A stretch of 64,000 bases of DNA from Loripinus fragilis (taxonomy: Eukaryota > Mollusca > Bivalvia > Lucinida > Lucinidae): positions 26,266,164-26,330,163 of the forward strand of contig OZ026524.1 of assembly GCA_964019695.1 (NCBI GenBank). The letters are read 5' to 3'. Under the pieces are notes generated by a model that worked only from the letters and a program-made list of their open reading frames with translations, searched no databases and had not been told where the DNA came from. Positions 58,601-62,205 of the stretch are shown piece after piece. The translations under genes and the position numbers were made by a program. Within the stretch, counting starts at the first letter, position 1. Every line of letters begins with the position of its first letter.

Positions 58601-61317
58601 GGTTGGACGGTTAGATAATAAAAATATTTATCTTCTCTAGTGAGACAATCAGTTTAGCTAGAACCTTCTTACTGAACACAAGTGACCCTATGTTCAATGA
58701 GGTGAAATACATGTCATATTCAAACAAAAAATGAAAATGTATTTTCGGTTGTCTGCTTGTTTTATGTCACAGATGTTTTATAGTGTGGTTCTAAGTAGCC
58801 TCACTAGTGTTGCAATCCTCTTAAGACGACAAAGAGCTGATTGCTTTACTTTAGTCATGTTCTTGCTGTCATGTTGCCAACTTGGTGTGTCAATCGGAAC
58901 TGCCTTGGCCAATTCCGGGAAAATCCGTGGAATCAGACCACGGATGTACATCAAGGATCTACTTTGATAACGCAGGTGATAACGTGACGCTGAGGTTATA
59001 CAACGTGATGCTAACGTCAAGGAAATCATGTTAACACAATAATAAGTGTGATTGCATCAAAACAAACGGCTTAAATGAAGCTAAAGCGATAGTTTATTGA
59101 AAAACATTAACTTCATTTATTCTGTTGATTAAACTTTTCGATTAATCAGAATAATTGATTATAGTACATGTTTGATGGGAAAATACCATGATTTATCAAA
59201 CAAATAAAATCGGTAATTTTGTTTTTGCCTTGAAAGATTTATTTCCTCCTGGGAAATAAATCCCTTTAGCCGAAACTCCTTTTTCCAGACCACAACTGAC
59301 CCAAGGCATTGATGAGATGAAACGCATGTCATATTCATTTAAAATATTAAAACAAGCATGACGCTTCTCTGCACTTTTGACGTCACAAACCTTAACAAAT
59401 GACGTCATTTACACATGCGATGACGTTGCATAACGTTTCTGTCTTCCAACACTGAAACTGGAGGATCGAGGAACAAAAACGAAAATTTCTAGAAAATCGC
59501 AATAAATTTAGTACCAAAATGTTCGTTACGATCTAACTAAGAAAACGACTACCCACACTTTATGTTTTCGTTCACTAATAAAAAAGTTACAGACGTTTGA
59601 AATTCTGAGGTGGACTCGATGAAGAAGATTTCCAAAATGGCGGACTTCCAGGGAACAGCTACCTGATGTATTACTACTCGTGTTAGAATCAGACATGTTA
59701 TGATCCCGCTAGTTTTGCCACATCGCATACCGTAGAATTATCTTGATTTGAGCAGGCAGTTCAAGCAGAATACATGTAATATACAGTTTATTGAATCATT
59801 CTATCTAAAATATGGGATTTATAAACCTCGGGAGGTGAAAAATCATATAAAGAAACTCGTGCTTGCGCACTCATTTCTTTATCAGATTTTCACCTTCTCG
59901 ATTTATAAATCCCATATTTTAAATAGAACGATTAATAAACTATATTTAATAGAGCTGAACCCACATGCTACAGAACTCGTTTTTCATACGCCAGTTCCAA
60001 CTATCAAAATGGAGCTTTTTGGTGCAAGTACTACGCTTATTGCTCCTTACATACACCCAAGACATAATTTGATTCTCGAATTGTGATGGACTTTCCCGAA
60101 TGGTTGGTGTGTGTGTCCAGGAATTCATTCTATTGGTGTGATGTGGTCTGTAATTGTTGCATTACTGCGCAATCTGATCACCACTTTTTAATTCACTATC
60201 TGAAAAGTTTAGCAGTCAAACTTGCTCCATGCAAAATGTCAATATTCTATCTTGTCTCTGTATCTGTGCAGGCTGGTTTGAGATTCAATTGATCGGAAAC
60301 CCTGAAGAGAGAAATTCTCATGACGATACCCTTATGAGTGTTATAAATATAAAATTAACCTACTCACGACATGACTTTAGCAAAGAACTTAACAGCTGAT
60401 CTTGATTTTGTAGTAATATTGTGGAAAGAATAATGAGCTTGCACGATCCCACATGCTATCATACTGAAACAGAAGATAAATGAGCAATGGCATGTGATTT
60501 CCAACAATGTGGCATTTTTACAAGTGTAGACTCAGACGAGCCTCTACAGCCTCCTTCTAAGCTTAGAAACTCCAAATAGTGTTCAGTCAGTAGCTTAACA
60601 ATCATATAATACTCAAGCGACAATCAAAGGCTCTGATCAGACTGCGCATATGGGCAGGCTGATCTGAGGCTTTGCTGGTCGCACGTACCACATTGTTGGA
60701 AATCTCATGCACTGGCTCAAATAAGATTAATAAAAAAAACTCACTAATATCACTGGCAGTAGCCATTAGAGATAGATGTATACATTTTGAGGATTAATTC
60801 CACAGATACAAAGGCTGTATTTATTTAACTATCCTATCTCCATTAGCTTTGCAATAGACTGGGGCATTGCATACCACGTGGCCATACAGTGATTGAATAG
60901 GTGAATAATATCTCAATACATAATTTATCATATGGTCATAACGACACTATGTGTGTAAACTATCTAGAAACCTAGAGACAAGATATTTCCCAATTTGAAC
61001 TTCCTCAGTCAATTCCAAGGAATCAGACCTCAGATGTAGATCGAGCATCCACTTTGATAACGTGACGCTGATGTAACATAACGTGACGATGACGTCACAG
61101 TAACCATAAAAACACAATACAAGTGCCATTGCAGCCAAACAAATGGTTAAACTGAAGTGTTTTAAAATGCTTCTTCTGGTTACATGGAATGCAAGCACCA
61201 TTCTTATAAAATTATTTTCTCAACAATTATATTACCTTATTATTCCAGAAACTTCAAAGAGCTCCGACAAAACGTAGGACAGGTAGGCGAATCCAAATAT
61301 CAAGAGTGGCTCTACAA
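19500..61317 (-). CDS. Na+/H+ exchanger (SLC9A/NHE family), 3' thirteen exons
   Basis: Thirteen exons join without phase conflict into 469 residues plus stop; all introns are GT-AG. In order the protein shows [20 protein letters not shown] (before the re-entrant region), [29 protein letters not shown] (the glutamate corresponds to the conserved TM Glu of NHE1, E391 by my recollection), [53 protein letters not shown], then a tail with [16 protein letters not shown] (calcineurin-B homologous protein-binding position) and RKNIERSKQ. Electroneutral Na+/H+ exchange at the plasma membrane is the known family role. The tail length and CHP-type segment favour the SLC9A1-A5 group. TM1-TM7, including the ND motif, should lie beyond 64000. 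Introns hold MITEs, a satellite and an antisense LTR retrotransposon. Confidence 0.93.
19690..20446. other. NHE intron sequence, nothing recognised
   Basis: AT-rich with no exon-like block or matched repeat. Confidence 0.4.
20447..20828. mobile_element. MITE family D, copy 2, with a nested insertion
   Basis: Left end AACCCTTAAAGCGCCAATCA and right end GGCGACGCTTTATGGGTTAA, with the same inner blocks as 14921-15135. Between CGATTCTCATGAAA and ATGCCTTATT, which are nearly adjacent in copy 1, about 160 bp of repeat G is inserted. Confidence 0.75.
20577..20742 (+). mobile_element. Repeat G, truncated copy nested in family D
   Basis: Contains AAGCACCACACCTAACCCA, a CATGGGAAAGTAACAG block and CAGCAGGTGACGACAAGGC, matching 25480-25680 and the - strand of 62045-62200. 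Confidence 0.7.
21112..21186. repeat. Short hairpin repeat family E, copy 3
   Basis: GACAAACAGTGTGGACTCAG with an imperfect inverted partner TTGGTCTACAATATTTGCC. Confidence 0.5.
21545..21750 (-). mobile_element. tRNA-derived SINE, - strand
   Basis: The - strand reads TGGCTCAGTAGTAGAATGC (A box TGGCTCAGTAG) and GCCGGTTTGAGCCTC (B-box-like), followed by TGTTCCTGAGCAAGACAC, a block shared by many animal SINE bodies. The 3' tail is TTTGTTTTATTTG-like on the + strand side. Confidence 0.6.
21890..22145 (+). repeat. Dispersed repeat H, copy 1
   Basis: Shares CCCTATGGGGAGCATATTCT then blocks CTACGTTGAAATATAC and CAAATAGCGCCAAAT with 35240-35478. Confidence 0.5.
22345..22595. repeat. Palindrome followed by a direct duplication
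   Basis: Near 22350, ATACCAGGTTCGCATCTTTTG and TATCAAGTTTACCAGGC are inverted relative to GCCTGGTAAACTTGATATCA at 22460. The right arm, GCAAACCTCGCGATGTCAAC to CTCACCTAGTATTCTCTA, is then repeated once more (about 22420-22500 and 22505-22590). Confidence 0.75.
22978..23747. mobile_element. Mariner-type MITE, 770 bp
   Basis: Terminal inverted repeats CCTGACAAAAAAGAAACGC and CCGGACAAAAAAGAAACGC, then GCCACTA/CACCACTA. TA flanks both ends (22976-22977, 23748-23749). No transposase signature inside. Confidence 0.82.
23827..24074. mobile_element. MITE family C, copy 2
   Basis: CGAGGTTATAAAACATTTTTT at the left and AAAGTTTTATAATCTCAGGG at the right, an inner AACTGAGCATGAAATTT / AAATTTCATGCTCAGTTG pair and the hairpin TTAAAATGCCAACAATTG. 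About 40 bp longer in the left half than copy 1. Confidence 0.75.
24488..24668. repeat. G/C-homopolymer-rich MITE-like palindrome
   Basis: GGGCCGTAGGAATAG at the left and CTTCCTACAGGCCTGG at the right are imperfect inverses. Between them are runs of G, C and A and a repeated GTGTGCCCCCCAATCTGTAA. Homopolymers make the exact sequence uncertain. Confidence 0.5.
24669..25470. other. NHE intron sequence, nothing recognised
   Basis: AT-rich, many A runs, no exon-like block. Confidence 0.4.
25480..25680 (+). repeat. Repeat G, copy 2
   Basis: GATCAGGAATCGATACAATC, then CACACCTGACCCAGAATACC, GAGCCAAGAGGTCAGCCC and CTCCACAAAAGAAG match the - strand of 61950-62200. It ends 40 bp from NHE exon 12 of the window. 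Confidence 0.7.
25721..25894 (-). CDS. NHE exon 12 of window
   Basis: Acceptor CCTCTATTTCAG, donor GTTAGT (weak). Encodes [20 protein letters not shown] then [20 protein letters not shown]. Basic, probably amphipathic. If the weak donor is skipped, the frame ends 10 codons later. Confidence 0.8.
25895..26630. other. NHE intron sequence
   Basis: No further exon recognised. A 77-codon + strand frame at 25978-26211 is antisense to the NHE gene and has no recognisable motif. Confidence 0.4.
26634..26858. mobile_element. MITE family C, copy 3
   Basis: ACTCAACTCAGCTGA and TTGAGTTGAGCATAAAAAAG ends with the TGTTAAAATGCCAACAATTG centre. Its hairpin is less perfect than in copies 1 and 2. Confidence 0.72.
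26860..27690. other. NHE intron sequence, nothing recognised
   Basis: AT-rich, no coding block or matched repeat. Confidence 0.4.
27690..28555 (+). repeat. Satellite-like tandem array, unit about 190 bp, 4.5 copies
   Basis: ACTCCTTCATGCATATGTTC starts each unit at 27696, 27886, 28077, 28267 and 28458, a period of 190-191 bp. Each unit continues with AGTATCAAATTG, GGTAGGAGTTGATCGGCC, CTATGCATATACAAA and TCTCACAGCTGTCATTTTG. The last unit is cut after AGGAGTTCATTGGCC. The array sits in an NHE intron. Confidence 0.92.
28576..28903 (+). repeat. Direct duplication, 163-bp unit
   Basis: Starting at AGCACTATATTAAAAGCC (28578 and 28741), two units that are almost identical run through AACTACAAAGGGAAATAACT to GAGTTATTAAGGAA. 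Only a few substitutions are seen, so the duplication is young. Confidence 0.92.
28905..28985 (+). repeat. GGACGGAC simple-sequence tract with flanking motif
   Basis: GCGTTACGGACGGACGCATG and further GGACGGACG units, then AGTATACCCCTTACAAAC. This is a common tail of a mollusc interspersed repeat in my experience. Confidence 0.7.
28990..30580. other. NHE intron sequence, nothing recognised
   Basis: No exon-like frame and no repeat match within the window. Confidence 0.4.
30587..30692. repeat. Hairpin repeat, about 105 bp
   Basis: GGTAGACATAAGGATTTATC is inverted as GATAAATCCTTATGTATACC, with a loop of about 45 bp. It lies 80 bp downstream of the donor of NHE exon 11 of the window. Confidence 0.75.
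30775..30902 (-). CDS. NHE exon 11 of window
   Basis: Acceptor TTTTATTCTTCAG, donor GTATCT. Encodes [20 protein letters not shown] then [20 protein letters not shown], resembling the (I).(K/E)(I/L)(L/V)R.N(L/I)...R region of NHE1-type tails. Confidence 0.87.
30990..31640. other. NHE intron sequence, nothing recognised
   Basis: No coding or repeat feature supported. Confidence 0.4.
31654..31878. mobile_element. MITE family B, copy 1
   Basis: Ends TGGGCCTCAACGCGTGAAAA and GTCCCATCGAGGCCCA, inner AACCTGTCTTAGAAGG / CCTTGAAGACAGG, and a GC-rich core CAGCCTGCGCATCCGCGCAG. Two overlapping - strand frames here are coincidental. Confidence 0.8.
32070..32308 (-). mobile_element. MITE family A, copy 3 (inverted)
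   Basis: TGAACAGCGACATGTGATTT to CATGCCATGGCTCA; the GC-rich core is near the right end, so the element is reversed relative to copies 1, 2 and 4. Confidence 0.78.
32413..32510 (-). CDS. NHE exon 10 of window
   Basis: Acceptor TTTTTAATGCAG, donor GTTAAA (weak). Encodes [20 protein letters not shown] then [12 protein letters not shown], a charged tail segment. Phase fits neighbours. Confidence 0.75.
32516..33280. other. NHE intron sequence
   Basis: A 69-codon + strand frame at 32706-32915 has no splice sites or motifs and is antisense to the gene. Nothing else recognised. Confidence 0.4.
33284..33380. repeat. Short hairpin repeat family E, copy 4
   Basis: AAACAGTGCAGATCCTGACG and GGTCTTCACTGTTAGTCAAA around a GAAATGCTGT...GGCATTTC stem. 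Confidence 0.65.
33565..33667 (+). repeat. Dispersed repeat F, copy 3
   Basis: GCGTGCAGTCTGTGATTGTG then GTATTTGATCATACTCACT matches copies 1 and 2. Confidence 0.6.
33904..33963 (-). CDS. NHE exon 9 of window
   Basis: Acceptor TTTTCTTTTCAG, donor GTATGT. Encodes [19 protein letters not shown]. No family motif, but both phases fit (2 in, 2 out) and the pyrimidine tract is strong. Confidence 0.78.
34105..34240. repeat. Short hairpin repeat family E, copy 5
   Basis: GCAAACAGTACACACCCTGA, a perfect inner stem GCCCCATCATGCGCATGATG, and GTCTTCACTGTTTA followed by GTTTGACAAAGTAACC shared with copies at 33284 and 37609. Confidence 0.7.
34548..34657 (-). CDS. NHE exon 8 of window
   Basis: Acceptor TACATGTAG, donor GTAAGT. 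Encodes [20 protein letters not shown] then [16 protein letters not shown], the tail segment that in other NHEs reads (N).KY(I/L)...L.R.... Confidence 0.88.
35240..35478 (+). repeat. Dispersed repeat H, copy 2
   Basis: ATGGAGCATATTCTTTTCTA, CCGTTCAAAAGTTGCTTTTTG and AATAGTGCCAAATTAA correspond to 21890-22145. Confidence 0.5.
35625..35690 (-). CDS. NHE exon 7 of window
   Basis: Acceptor TTACATACAG, donor GTATAT. Encodes [22 protein letters not shown], the DHL..GIE.I.G..G.H.. segment that binds calcineurin-B homologous proteins in vertebrate NHE1. Confidence 0.92.
35790..35948. mobile_element. Hairpin MITE family I, copy 1
   Basis: CCATCATAAGTGTGAGAGTG and CACTCTCACACAAATAATGG are inverted ends; inner GATAGAAAAATCC and GATTTTTCTATTCC pair; the centre is GGTATCACGTGGCTTGCCCA. 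Confidence 0.75.
36391..36627 (+). mobile_element. MITE family A, copy 4
   Basis: TGAGCAGCGACATGATATTT to ATCACATGTTGCTGCTCA with the family core GTCTGATCAGAGCGTTTGCT. Confidence 0.8.
36715..36858. mobile_element. Hairpin MITE family I, copy 2
   Basis: CTATCATGTGTGTGAAGGTA and ACCTTCACACTCATGATGG with inner GATAGAAAAATTC / GATTTTTCTAACC and GGCATCACGAGGCTTGC. Confidence 0.75.
37375..37467 (-). CDS. NHE exon 6 of window
   Basis: Acceptor TTTCTAAATAG, donor GTAAGC. Encodes [18 protein letters not shown] then [13 protein letters not shown], the end of the last helix and start of the cytoplasmic tail (G.TI..LV.LL.VK in NHEs). Sixteen kilobases separate it from the previous exon. Confidence 0.94.
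37609..37742. repeat. Short hairpin repeat family E, copy 6
   Basis: GACAAACAGTGTAGACCCTG, perfect stem AAATGCAGCATTATGCTGCATTT, then TATTGTTTGCCAAATAACTG. Confidence 0.72.
38590..39085. repeat. Cluster of inverted and direct motifs around GCACCAGTCATTTGTAA
   Basis: GCACCAGTCATTTGTAACCA (38620), its inverse near 38895-38920 (GGTGCGTGGTCACAAATGAC), a direct copy at 38945 and a further inverse at 39060 (GTAGTTACGAATGACTTGTG). The 38890-38970 pair forms a hairpin. Overlapping short frames on both strands are coincidental. Confidence 0.6.
39213..39444. mobile_element. MITE family B, copy 2 (degenerate, inverted)
   Basis: GGCCACGACGTGAGAAAACC with AATGACAGGTTTTTGCAGTC at the other end and CGCGGATGCACAGGCTGTCT core. 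Confidence 0.65.
40050..40165 (+). repeat. Dispersed repeat F, copy 4, left part (split by the LTR element)
   Basis: GTTCTATGTTTTGTTGTGCG, GATGGGGAAAAGAGAGCTGG and GTCTTCCTGGT match 51085-51187. The repeat resumes at 50649 after the retrotransposon. Confidence 0.85.
40161..40165 (+). repeat. Target-site duplication CTGGT (5' copy)
   Basis: CTGGT immediately precedes the 5' LTR and recurs immediately after the 3' LTR at 50649-50653. A 5-bp duplication is normal for this class. Confidence 0.92.
40166..42678 (+). repeat. 5' LTR, 2513 bp
   Basis: Begins TGTTACGATGCAGAATGG and ends GGCTTTATGTCATAACA, with TGTTA/TAACA inverted ends. Near-identical to 48138-50648; I counted roughly 34 differences by eye. 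Contains three tandem copies of GTTACACCAAAGTAAATGTA (41152-41230) and a T run at 42330. An open frame of 79 codons (41793-42032) has no recognisable motif. Confidence 0.95.
42680..42697 (+). other. Primer-binding site, tRNA-Leu type
   Basis: TGGTGTCAGAAGTGGGAT starts 2 bp after the LTR end. Reverse-complemented it matches a typical tRNA-Leu 3' end with CCA, with one mismatch (TGTCAGGAGTGG expected). Confidence 0.8.
42698..43504 (+). other. Untranslated leader of the retrotransposon
   Basis: About 0.8 kb between primer site and gag. Short frames on both strands lack motifs. No host exon seen. Confidence 0.6.
43505..43891 (+). pseudogene. gag: Retrotransposon gag, N-terminal coiled-coil part
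   Basis: ATG-started frame of 128 codons. It opens [20 protein letters not shown], then is almost all Lys/Glu-rich heptad-like sequence (residues about 25-95), a likely coiled coil as in matrix-like gag N-termini. It runs out of frame after about residue 90 into a basic tail and stops at 43891. The capsid part continues in another frame from about 43908 (or slightly upstream), so a frameshift separates the two. Whether that is mutation or programmed shift cannot be told from one copy. Confidence 0.75.
43908..44408 (+). pseudogene. gag: Retrotransposon gag capsid, SCAN-like
   Basis: 166 open codons. The frame shows [77 protein letters not shown] and [16 protein letters not shown]. This spacing of KF..(A)..KWD...WA..L..LL.GRA and the RL..YL..W...QFL....EL block is the capsid fold from which the vertebrate SCAN domain was derived, reported to come from Gmr1-like elements. 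Ends in TAG at 44406-44408, in frame with the zinc knuckle downstream. Confidence 0.82.
44463..44501 (+). other. Nucleocapsid zinc knuckle
   Basis: In the capsid frame beyond the TAG stop the sequence reads [13 protein letters not shown], a C-x2-C-x3-H-x4-C knuckle, one residue shorter than the retroviral C-x2-C-x4-H-x4-C. Its position after the stop means gag would lack the knuckle unless the TAG is read through or is a mutation. Confidence 0.8.
44523..46562 (+). CDS. pol: Retrotransposon protease-integrase polyprotein segment
   Basis: An open frame of 679 codons in the capsid/knuckle frame; it continues upstream without stop to 44409, so its GTG start is only formal. Protease: [18 protein letters not shown] with DTG near residue 126. 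Integrase: HHCC zinc domain from about residue 310 (H-x6-H, then CKSCDIC), catalytic D near 380 (VAVDIVGPI), D near 440 (LTDCGSQF) and E near 476 (GLVERSH), spaced D-35-E. The C-terminal part has [12 protein letters not shown], a GPF/Y-type module. All catalytic residues are intact. The frame ends in TAA before RT, so RT is not fused in this copy. Integrase before RT is the unusual feature. Confidence 0.92.
   Translation: MSAGTEIASSAEFNSPNQGEKWQNRGHNWNRGHNNYRWNQSAPGRNSNRNYNNDKVDHQVNFCKVKGEQSTDKGVHSVYHAKMHDPIDNYKENPHKDSKGTCYFLRSRLPTTVGTVNGKEVRVLRDTGCTGVVVRRDLVSDEQMLGKELDVTLINESKLKYPVARISVECPFFNGTTEALCMEDTLYDLVIGNIDGSKLPDMSHFAASVVTRSQAKKDEPTYKKFKVPDQIINSDRNAIELDQASDPKLSNIRKRVELGNVTVSRGIHRGETKFIMKKGLIYRQFTLRGKTTLQLVVPSSLTDRVMTLAHESLMAGHLGIRKTIDRVVAEFFWPGVCGDVTRFCKSCDICQRTIKKGRVAKVPLGRLPLIDTPFKRVAVDIVGPIEPRSNNRSRYILTIMDYATHYPEAIALPSIETERVAEALVEMFSRFGVPNEMLTDCGSQFTSEIMKEVARLLSLQQLTTSAFHAQCNGLVERSHATLKQMLRRMCAERPKDWDRYLPALLIAVREVPQESLGFSPFELLYGRNVCGLMAILRELWTDEVEDEEVRSTYDYVINLQKRLEHTCELAMKNLQKVQGKQKLYYDRRAKPRSFKVGDKVLLLLPIDSNKLLLQWQGPFEIVEVLNRVDYRVNVNGYIHTYHANILRLYVEWKTEASHCLLSAEASMPLSEDDHDDSDE
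46563..47431 (+). pseudogene. pol: Retrotransposon reverse transcriptase, defective
   Basis: After the TAA at 46560-46562 the same frame reads [20 protein letters not shown], then shifts by one base near 46710 into the RT frame. RT landmarks are [52 protein letters not shown] and the thumb region with CLGHNI. The catalytic box, normally (Y/F)xDD, reads FVDH here: the second aspartate codon has become CAC. The frame ends in TAG at 47429-47431, where related elements have Lys or Arg before QVRGFLGL. Any one of these lesions should abolish activity. Confidence 0.88.
47432..48013 (+). CDS. pol: Retrotransposon RNase H and connection domain
   Basis: Same frame as RT, resuming right after the TAG. 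Begins [18 protein letters not shown] (end of thumb/connection). RNase H residues are all visible: [14 protein letters not shown] (first Asp), [15 protein letters not shown] (Glu), [10 protein letters not shown] (Asp) and [10 protein letters not shown] (last Asp). Stops at 48011-48013. The domain itself is undamaged. Confidence 0.88.
   Translation, partial: KQVRGFLGLAGFYRKFIPNFSEIAAPLTDLTKKDRPNRIEDWLSHHERAFQTLKSRLTSSPILRLPVFNEGKPFILRSDASDIGIGAVLLQEFEGEGKLPIAYASKKLLPRERNYSVIEKECLAIIWAIEKFRKYLFGEEFILECDHKPLSFMQTAKALNPRIMRWALKLQQYRFRIVAIGGQDNVGADFLSR
48014..48137 (+). other. Retrotransposon 3' untranslated spacer with polypurine tract
   Basis: AAAAAGGAAGGG at 48122-48133 is the likely polypurine tract, ending 4 bp before the 3' LTR. 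Confidence 0.7.
48138..50648 (+). repeat. 3' LTR, 2511 bp
   Basis: Begins TGTTACGATGCAGAATGG and ends GCTTTATGTCGTAACA. Differences from the 5' LTR include a T/A at 48498, a C/G at about 48980 and a two-site length change in T runs. Confidence 0.95.
50649..50653 (+). repeat. Target-site duplication CTGGT (3' copy)
   Basis: Identical to 40161-40165. Confidence 0.92.
50649..50745 (+). repeat. Dispersed repeat F, copy 4, right part
   Basis: CTGGTGTCTCG, CACAATGCCATGGGGTTGTC and GTTTGTGATTGTGGTATTTC continue the repeat broken at 40165. Confidence 0.85.
51075..51275 (+). repeat. Dispersed repeat F, copy 5 (uninterrupted)
   Basis: Runs from GTTCTATGTTTTGTTGTACG through TTTGTCTTCCTGGTGTCTCA to TTCCTGATCATACTCACTTA. 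It reads continuously across the point where copy 4 is interrupted. Confidence 0.88.
51318..51480. mobile_element. Hairpin MITE family I, copy 3 (degenerate)
   Basis: AATCCATCTTGCGTGTGAGG and CCTCCTCAAACTAATGGATT with a GCATCAGGAGGCCCGCC centre. Confidence 0.6.
51785..52015. repeat. MITE-like element with GCGCGGATCC ends
   Basis: CATGCGCGGATCCAGAAAG at the left and TTTTGGATCCGCGCATG at the right are inverted. The inner part resembles 4190-4310 and the element at 14475. Confidence 0.65.
52019..52220. mobile_element. MITE family B, copy 3
   Basis: TGGGCTTTGACACGAGAAAA to TCATGTCGAGGCCCA, core CAGCCTGTGCATCCACGCAG. It abuts the element at 51785-52015. Confidence 0.75.
52735..52815 (+). repeat. 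Repeat G, short copy
   Basis: GATCAGGAATTGATACTTTC, CACCACACCTGACCCAGAAT and ACCAATGGGAAGGTG match the other G copies; truncated thereafter. Confidence 0.65.
53532..53660 (-). CDS. NHE exon 5 of window
   Basis: Acceptor AAACTTCTAG, donor GTAAGT. Encodes [20 protein letters not shown] then [23 protein letters not shown] is the most diagnostic motif of animal NHEs and includes the conserved arginine. The following intron contains the LTR retrotransposon. Confidence 0.97.
53665..56330. other. NHE intron sequence
   Basis: Between exons 4 and 5 of the window. AT-rich; no exon-like frame and no repeat matched. A 65-codon + strand frame at 54802-54999 lacks motifs. Confidence 0.4.
56339..56421 (-). 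CDS. NHE exon 4 of window
   Basis: Acceptor CTTCATTTCAG, donor GTAAGA. Encodes [20 protein letters not shown] then YDEMFMM, the loop usually reading (F)INK.R..KL...DQFI in NHEs. Less conserved, but phases 1 in and 0 out fit both neighbours. Confidence 0.88.
56460..56699 (-). mobile_element. MITE family B, copy 4 (inverted)
   Basis: TGGGCATCGTCGGGACAAAA to TCTCGAGTCGAGGCCCA with CTGCGGGAATGCGCAGGCTG core near the right end. Begins 40 bp beyond the acceptor of NHE exon 4 of the window. Confidence 0.8.
57150..57370 (-). repeat. Dispersed repeat shared with the sulfotransferase 3' UTR
   Basis: The - strand reads GGACCAGTCTATTTCCAGC, GTAAGCAAACAACGGAGACC and AAAAAAGGACGCTAGGCC, in the same order as 13640-13830. 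Confidence 0.65.
57604..57725 (-). CDS. NHE exon 3 of window
   Basis: Acceptor GTTGTTTTTCAG, donor GTAAGT. Encodes [20 protein letters not shown] and the next membrane helix [16 protein letters not shown], equivalent to SETIIFMFLG...W....L...L..R of NHEs. Confidence 0.95.
57950..58160. repeat. Inverted repeat around a GATGACCTGATGCA hairpin
   Basis: TAGTCAAAACTATTACCCC and GGGGTAGTAGTTTGACTAT are inverted, as are GGACGACCTGATGCACTATT and CAATATTGCATCAGGTCATC. The 187-codon + strand frame at 57945-58508 spans it and is probably coincidental. Confidence 0.65.
58730..59100. repeat. Dispersed repeat, partly shared with 60980-61150
   Basis: GGAATCAGACCACGGATGTA, CTACTTTGATAACG and TAACGTGACGCTGAGGTTAT have counterparts GGAATCAGACCTCAGATGTA, CCACTTTGATAACGTGACGC near 61020-61070. 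No gene recognised in this NHE intron. Confidence 0.5.
59807..59932. repeat. Long hairpin, arms about 55 bp
   Basis: AAAATATGGGATTTATAAAC and GGTGAAAAATC are inverted as GATTTTCACC and GATTTATAAATCCCATATTTT, around TCGTGCTTGCGCACTC. Confidence 0.85.
60368..60463 (-). CDS. NHE exon 2 of window
   Basis: Acceptor CTTCTGTTTCAG, donor GTGAGT. Encodes [20 protein letters not shown] then [11 protein letters not shown], equivalent to the ACG..M..YV..NIS.KS.TT.KYF.KM block. It completes AGT (Ser) from the previous exon. Confidence 0.93.
60481..60719 (-). mobile_element. MITE family A, copy 5 (inverted)
   Basis: TGAGCAATGGCATGTGATTT to CATGCACTGGCTCA, core CTGATCAGACTGCGCATATG near the right. Starts 17 bp beyond the acceptor of NHE exon 2 of the window. 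Confidence 0.8.
61236..61317 (-). CDS. NHE exon 1 of window
   Basis: Acceptor TTGTCGACAG, donor GTAATA. Encodes [20 protein letters not shown] then EVSGII, matching the conserved EPL..F..(A)YL.AE.F..SGI segment of NHEs. It enters with two bases of a split codon and leaves with two. The + strand here is also open (61184-61498), but that frame is a shadow. Confidence 0.9.
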
Positions 61318-61501
61318 CTGTCGACAAGAAATCAATACAATTTTATATTCAATATATGATACCAAACAACTAGAACTTCAACATGATCCTCTTACTCAAA
61401 GGTTTGAATCTACGGCAAAGATTGGAAAAGTGAAATATTTAAGCCACTTTCCCCTACCAGCCTCTGCTACTGTCATCTTTGTTTCCTTTCTAGTTTAGAA
61501 A

Positions 61502-61592
61502 TCGTCTTGCTAGGTGCCTCTTAATCACAGTGACATGGGTTGGTCTGCGTCTATGATGGTGGTATTTCCTGATCATACTCTCTTATTTTTCA
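61502..61592 (+). repeat. Dispersed repeat F, copy 6 (degenerate)
   Basis: GGTTGGTCTGCGTCTATGAT then GGTGGTATTTCCTGATCATACT. Confidence 0.55.
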
Positions 61593-61677
61593 ATTATTTA
61601 AAAACAACTTAAATGTCTGTATACACCTGTTCATTTATAAGACTGTATAACGTATGCGTATGCATGCTGAAGTATAA

Positions 61678-62205
61678 ATCCAATGAAGAGTGGGCCTGAT
61701 GCTTTGGCTGTTTGTCGGGCCCACCGGGGTTTACCTTTTGGATTTCTTTTGCTCCGGTATTCAGTTTAATTTACTGTTGAGTCCTTATCCTTGCTTTATC
61801 TCCTTGTTATATCTTGATTTATATGTTTTAGGAGATGATGCATTGATAAGTTAGGGGTCTTTCATGCAAACCAAATATCTATGTGTCTTGATCCACATCT
61901 GAATTAAGGGTGAGGTTGGCGCCGTTAAACCGGTTTAAGCCCTCCAGTAAAATATTTTACTGACCGTTCCAAGGCGGTACTTCTTTTGTGGATCTTTTAT
62001 GTTTTTGTTCTGTCTTGTGTTTGCTATGTTTTGTGCGCGTCTGTTTATATGTGCTTTTTGGTCACCTGCTGGGAAAGGGCTGACCTCTTGGCTCTCGTTT
62101 GTGGTGTCTTCTGTGAGTTTGTCACTTTCCCATTGGTATCCTGGGTCAGGTGTGGTACTTGATTGTATCGATTCCTGATCTTTGCACCATTACTTACTTT
62201 TAGTA
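61678..62205 (-). mobile_element. Repeat G, longest copy
   Basis: The - strand reads GATCAGGAATCGATACAATC, GAGCCAAGAGGTCAGCCC, CAGCAGGTGACCAAAAAGC, then ACCGCCTTGGAACGGTCAGT, TAAACCGGTTTAACGGCGCC and on to GGACTCAACAGTAAATT. The other copies (20577, 25480, 52735) hold only its first part. A - strand frame (62045-62227) overlaps but has no motif. It is probably a SINE-like or MITE-like family; no terminal repeats identified. Confidence 0.6.

Noticed and set aside
61184..61498. 104-codon + strand open frame with an apparent acceptor
   Set aside because: The opposite strand carries the NHE exon [14 protein letters not shown] with correct phase; the + frame is its shadow.
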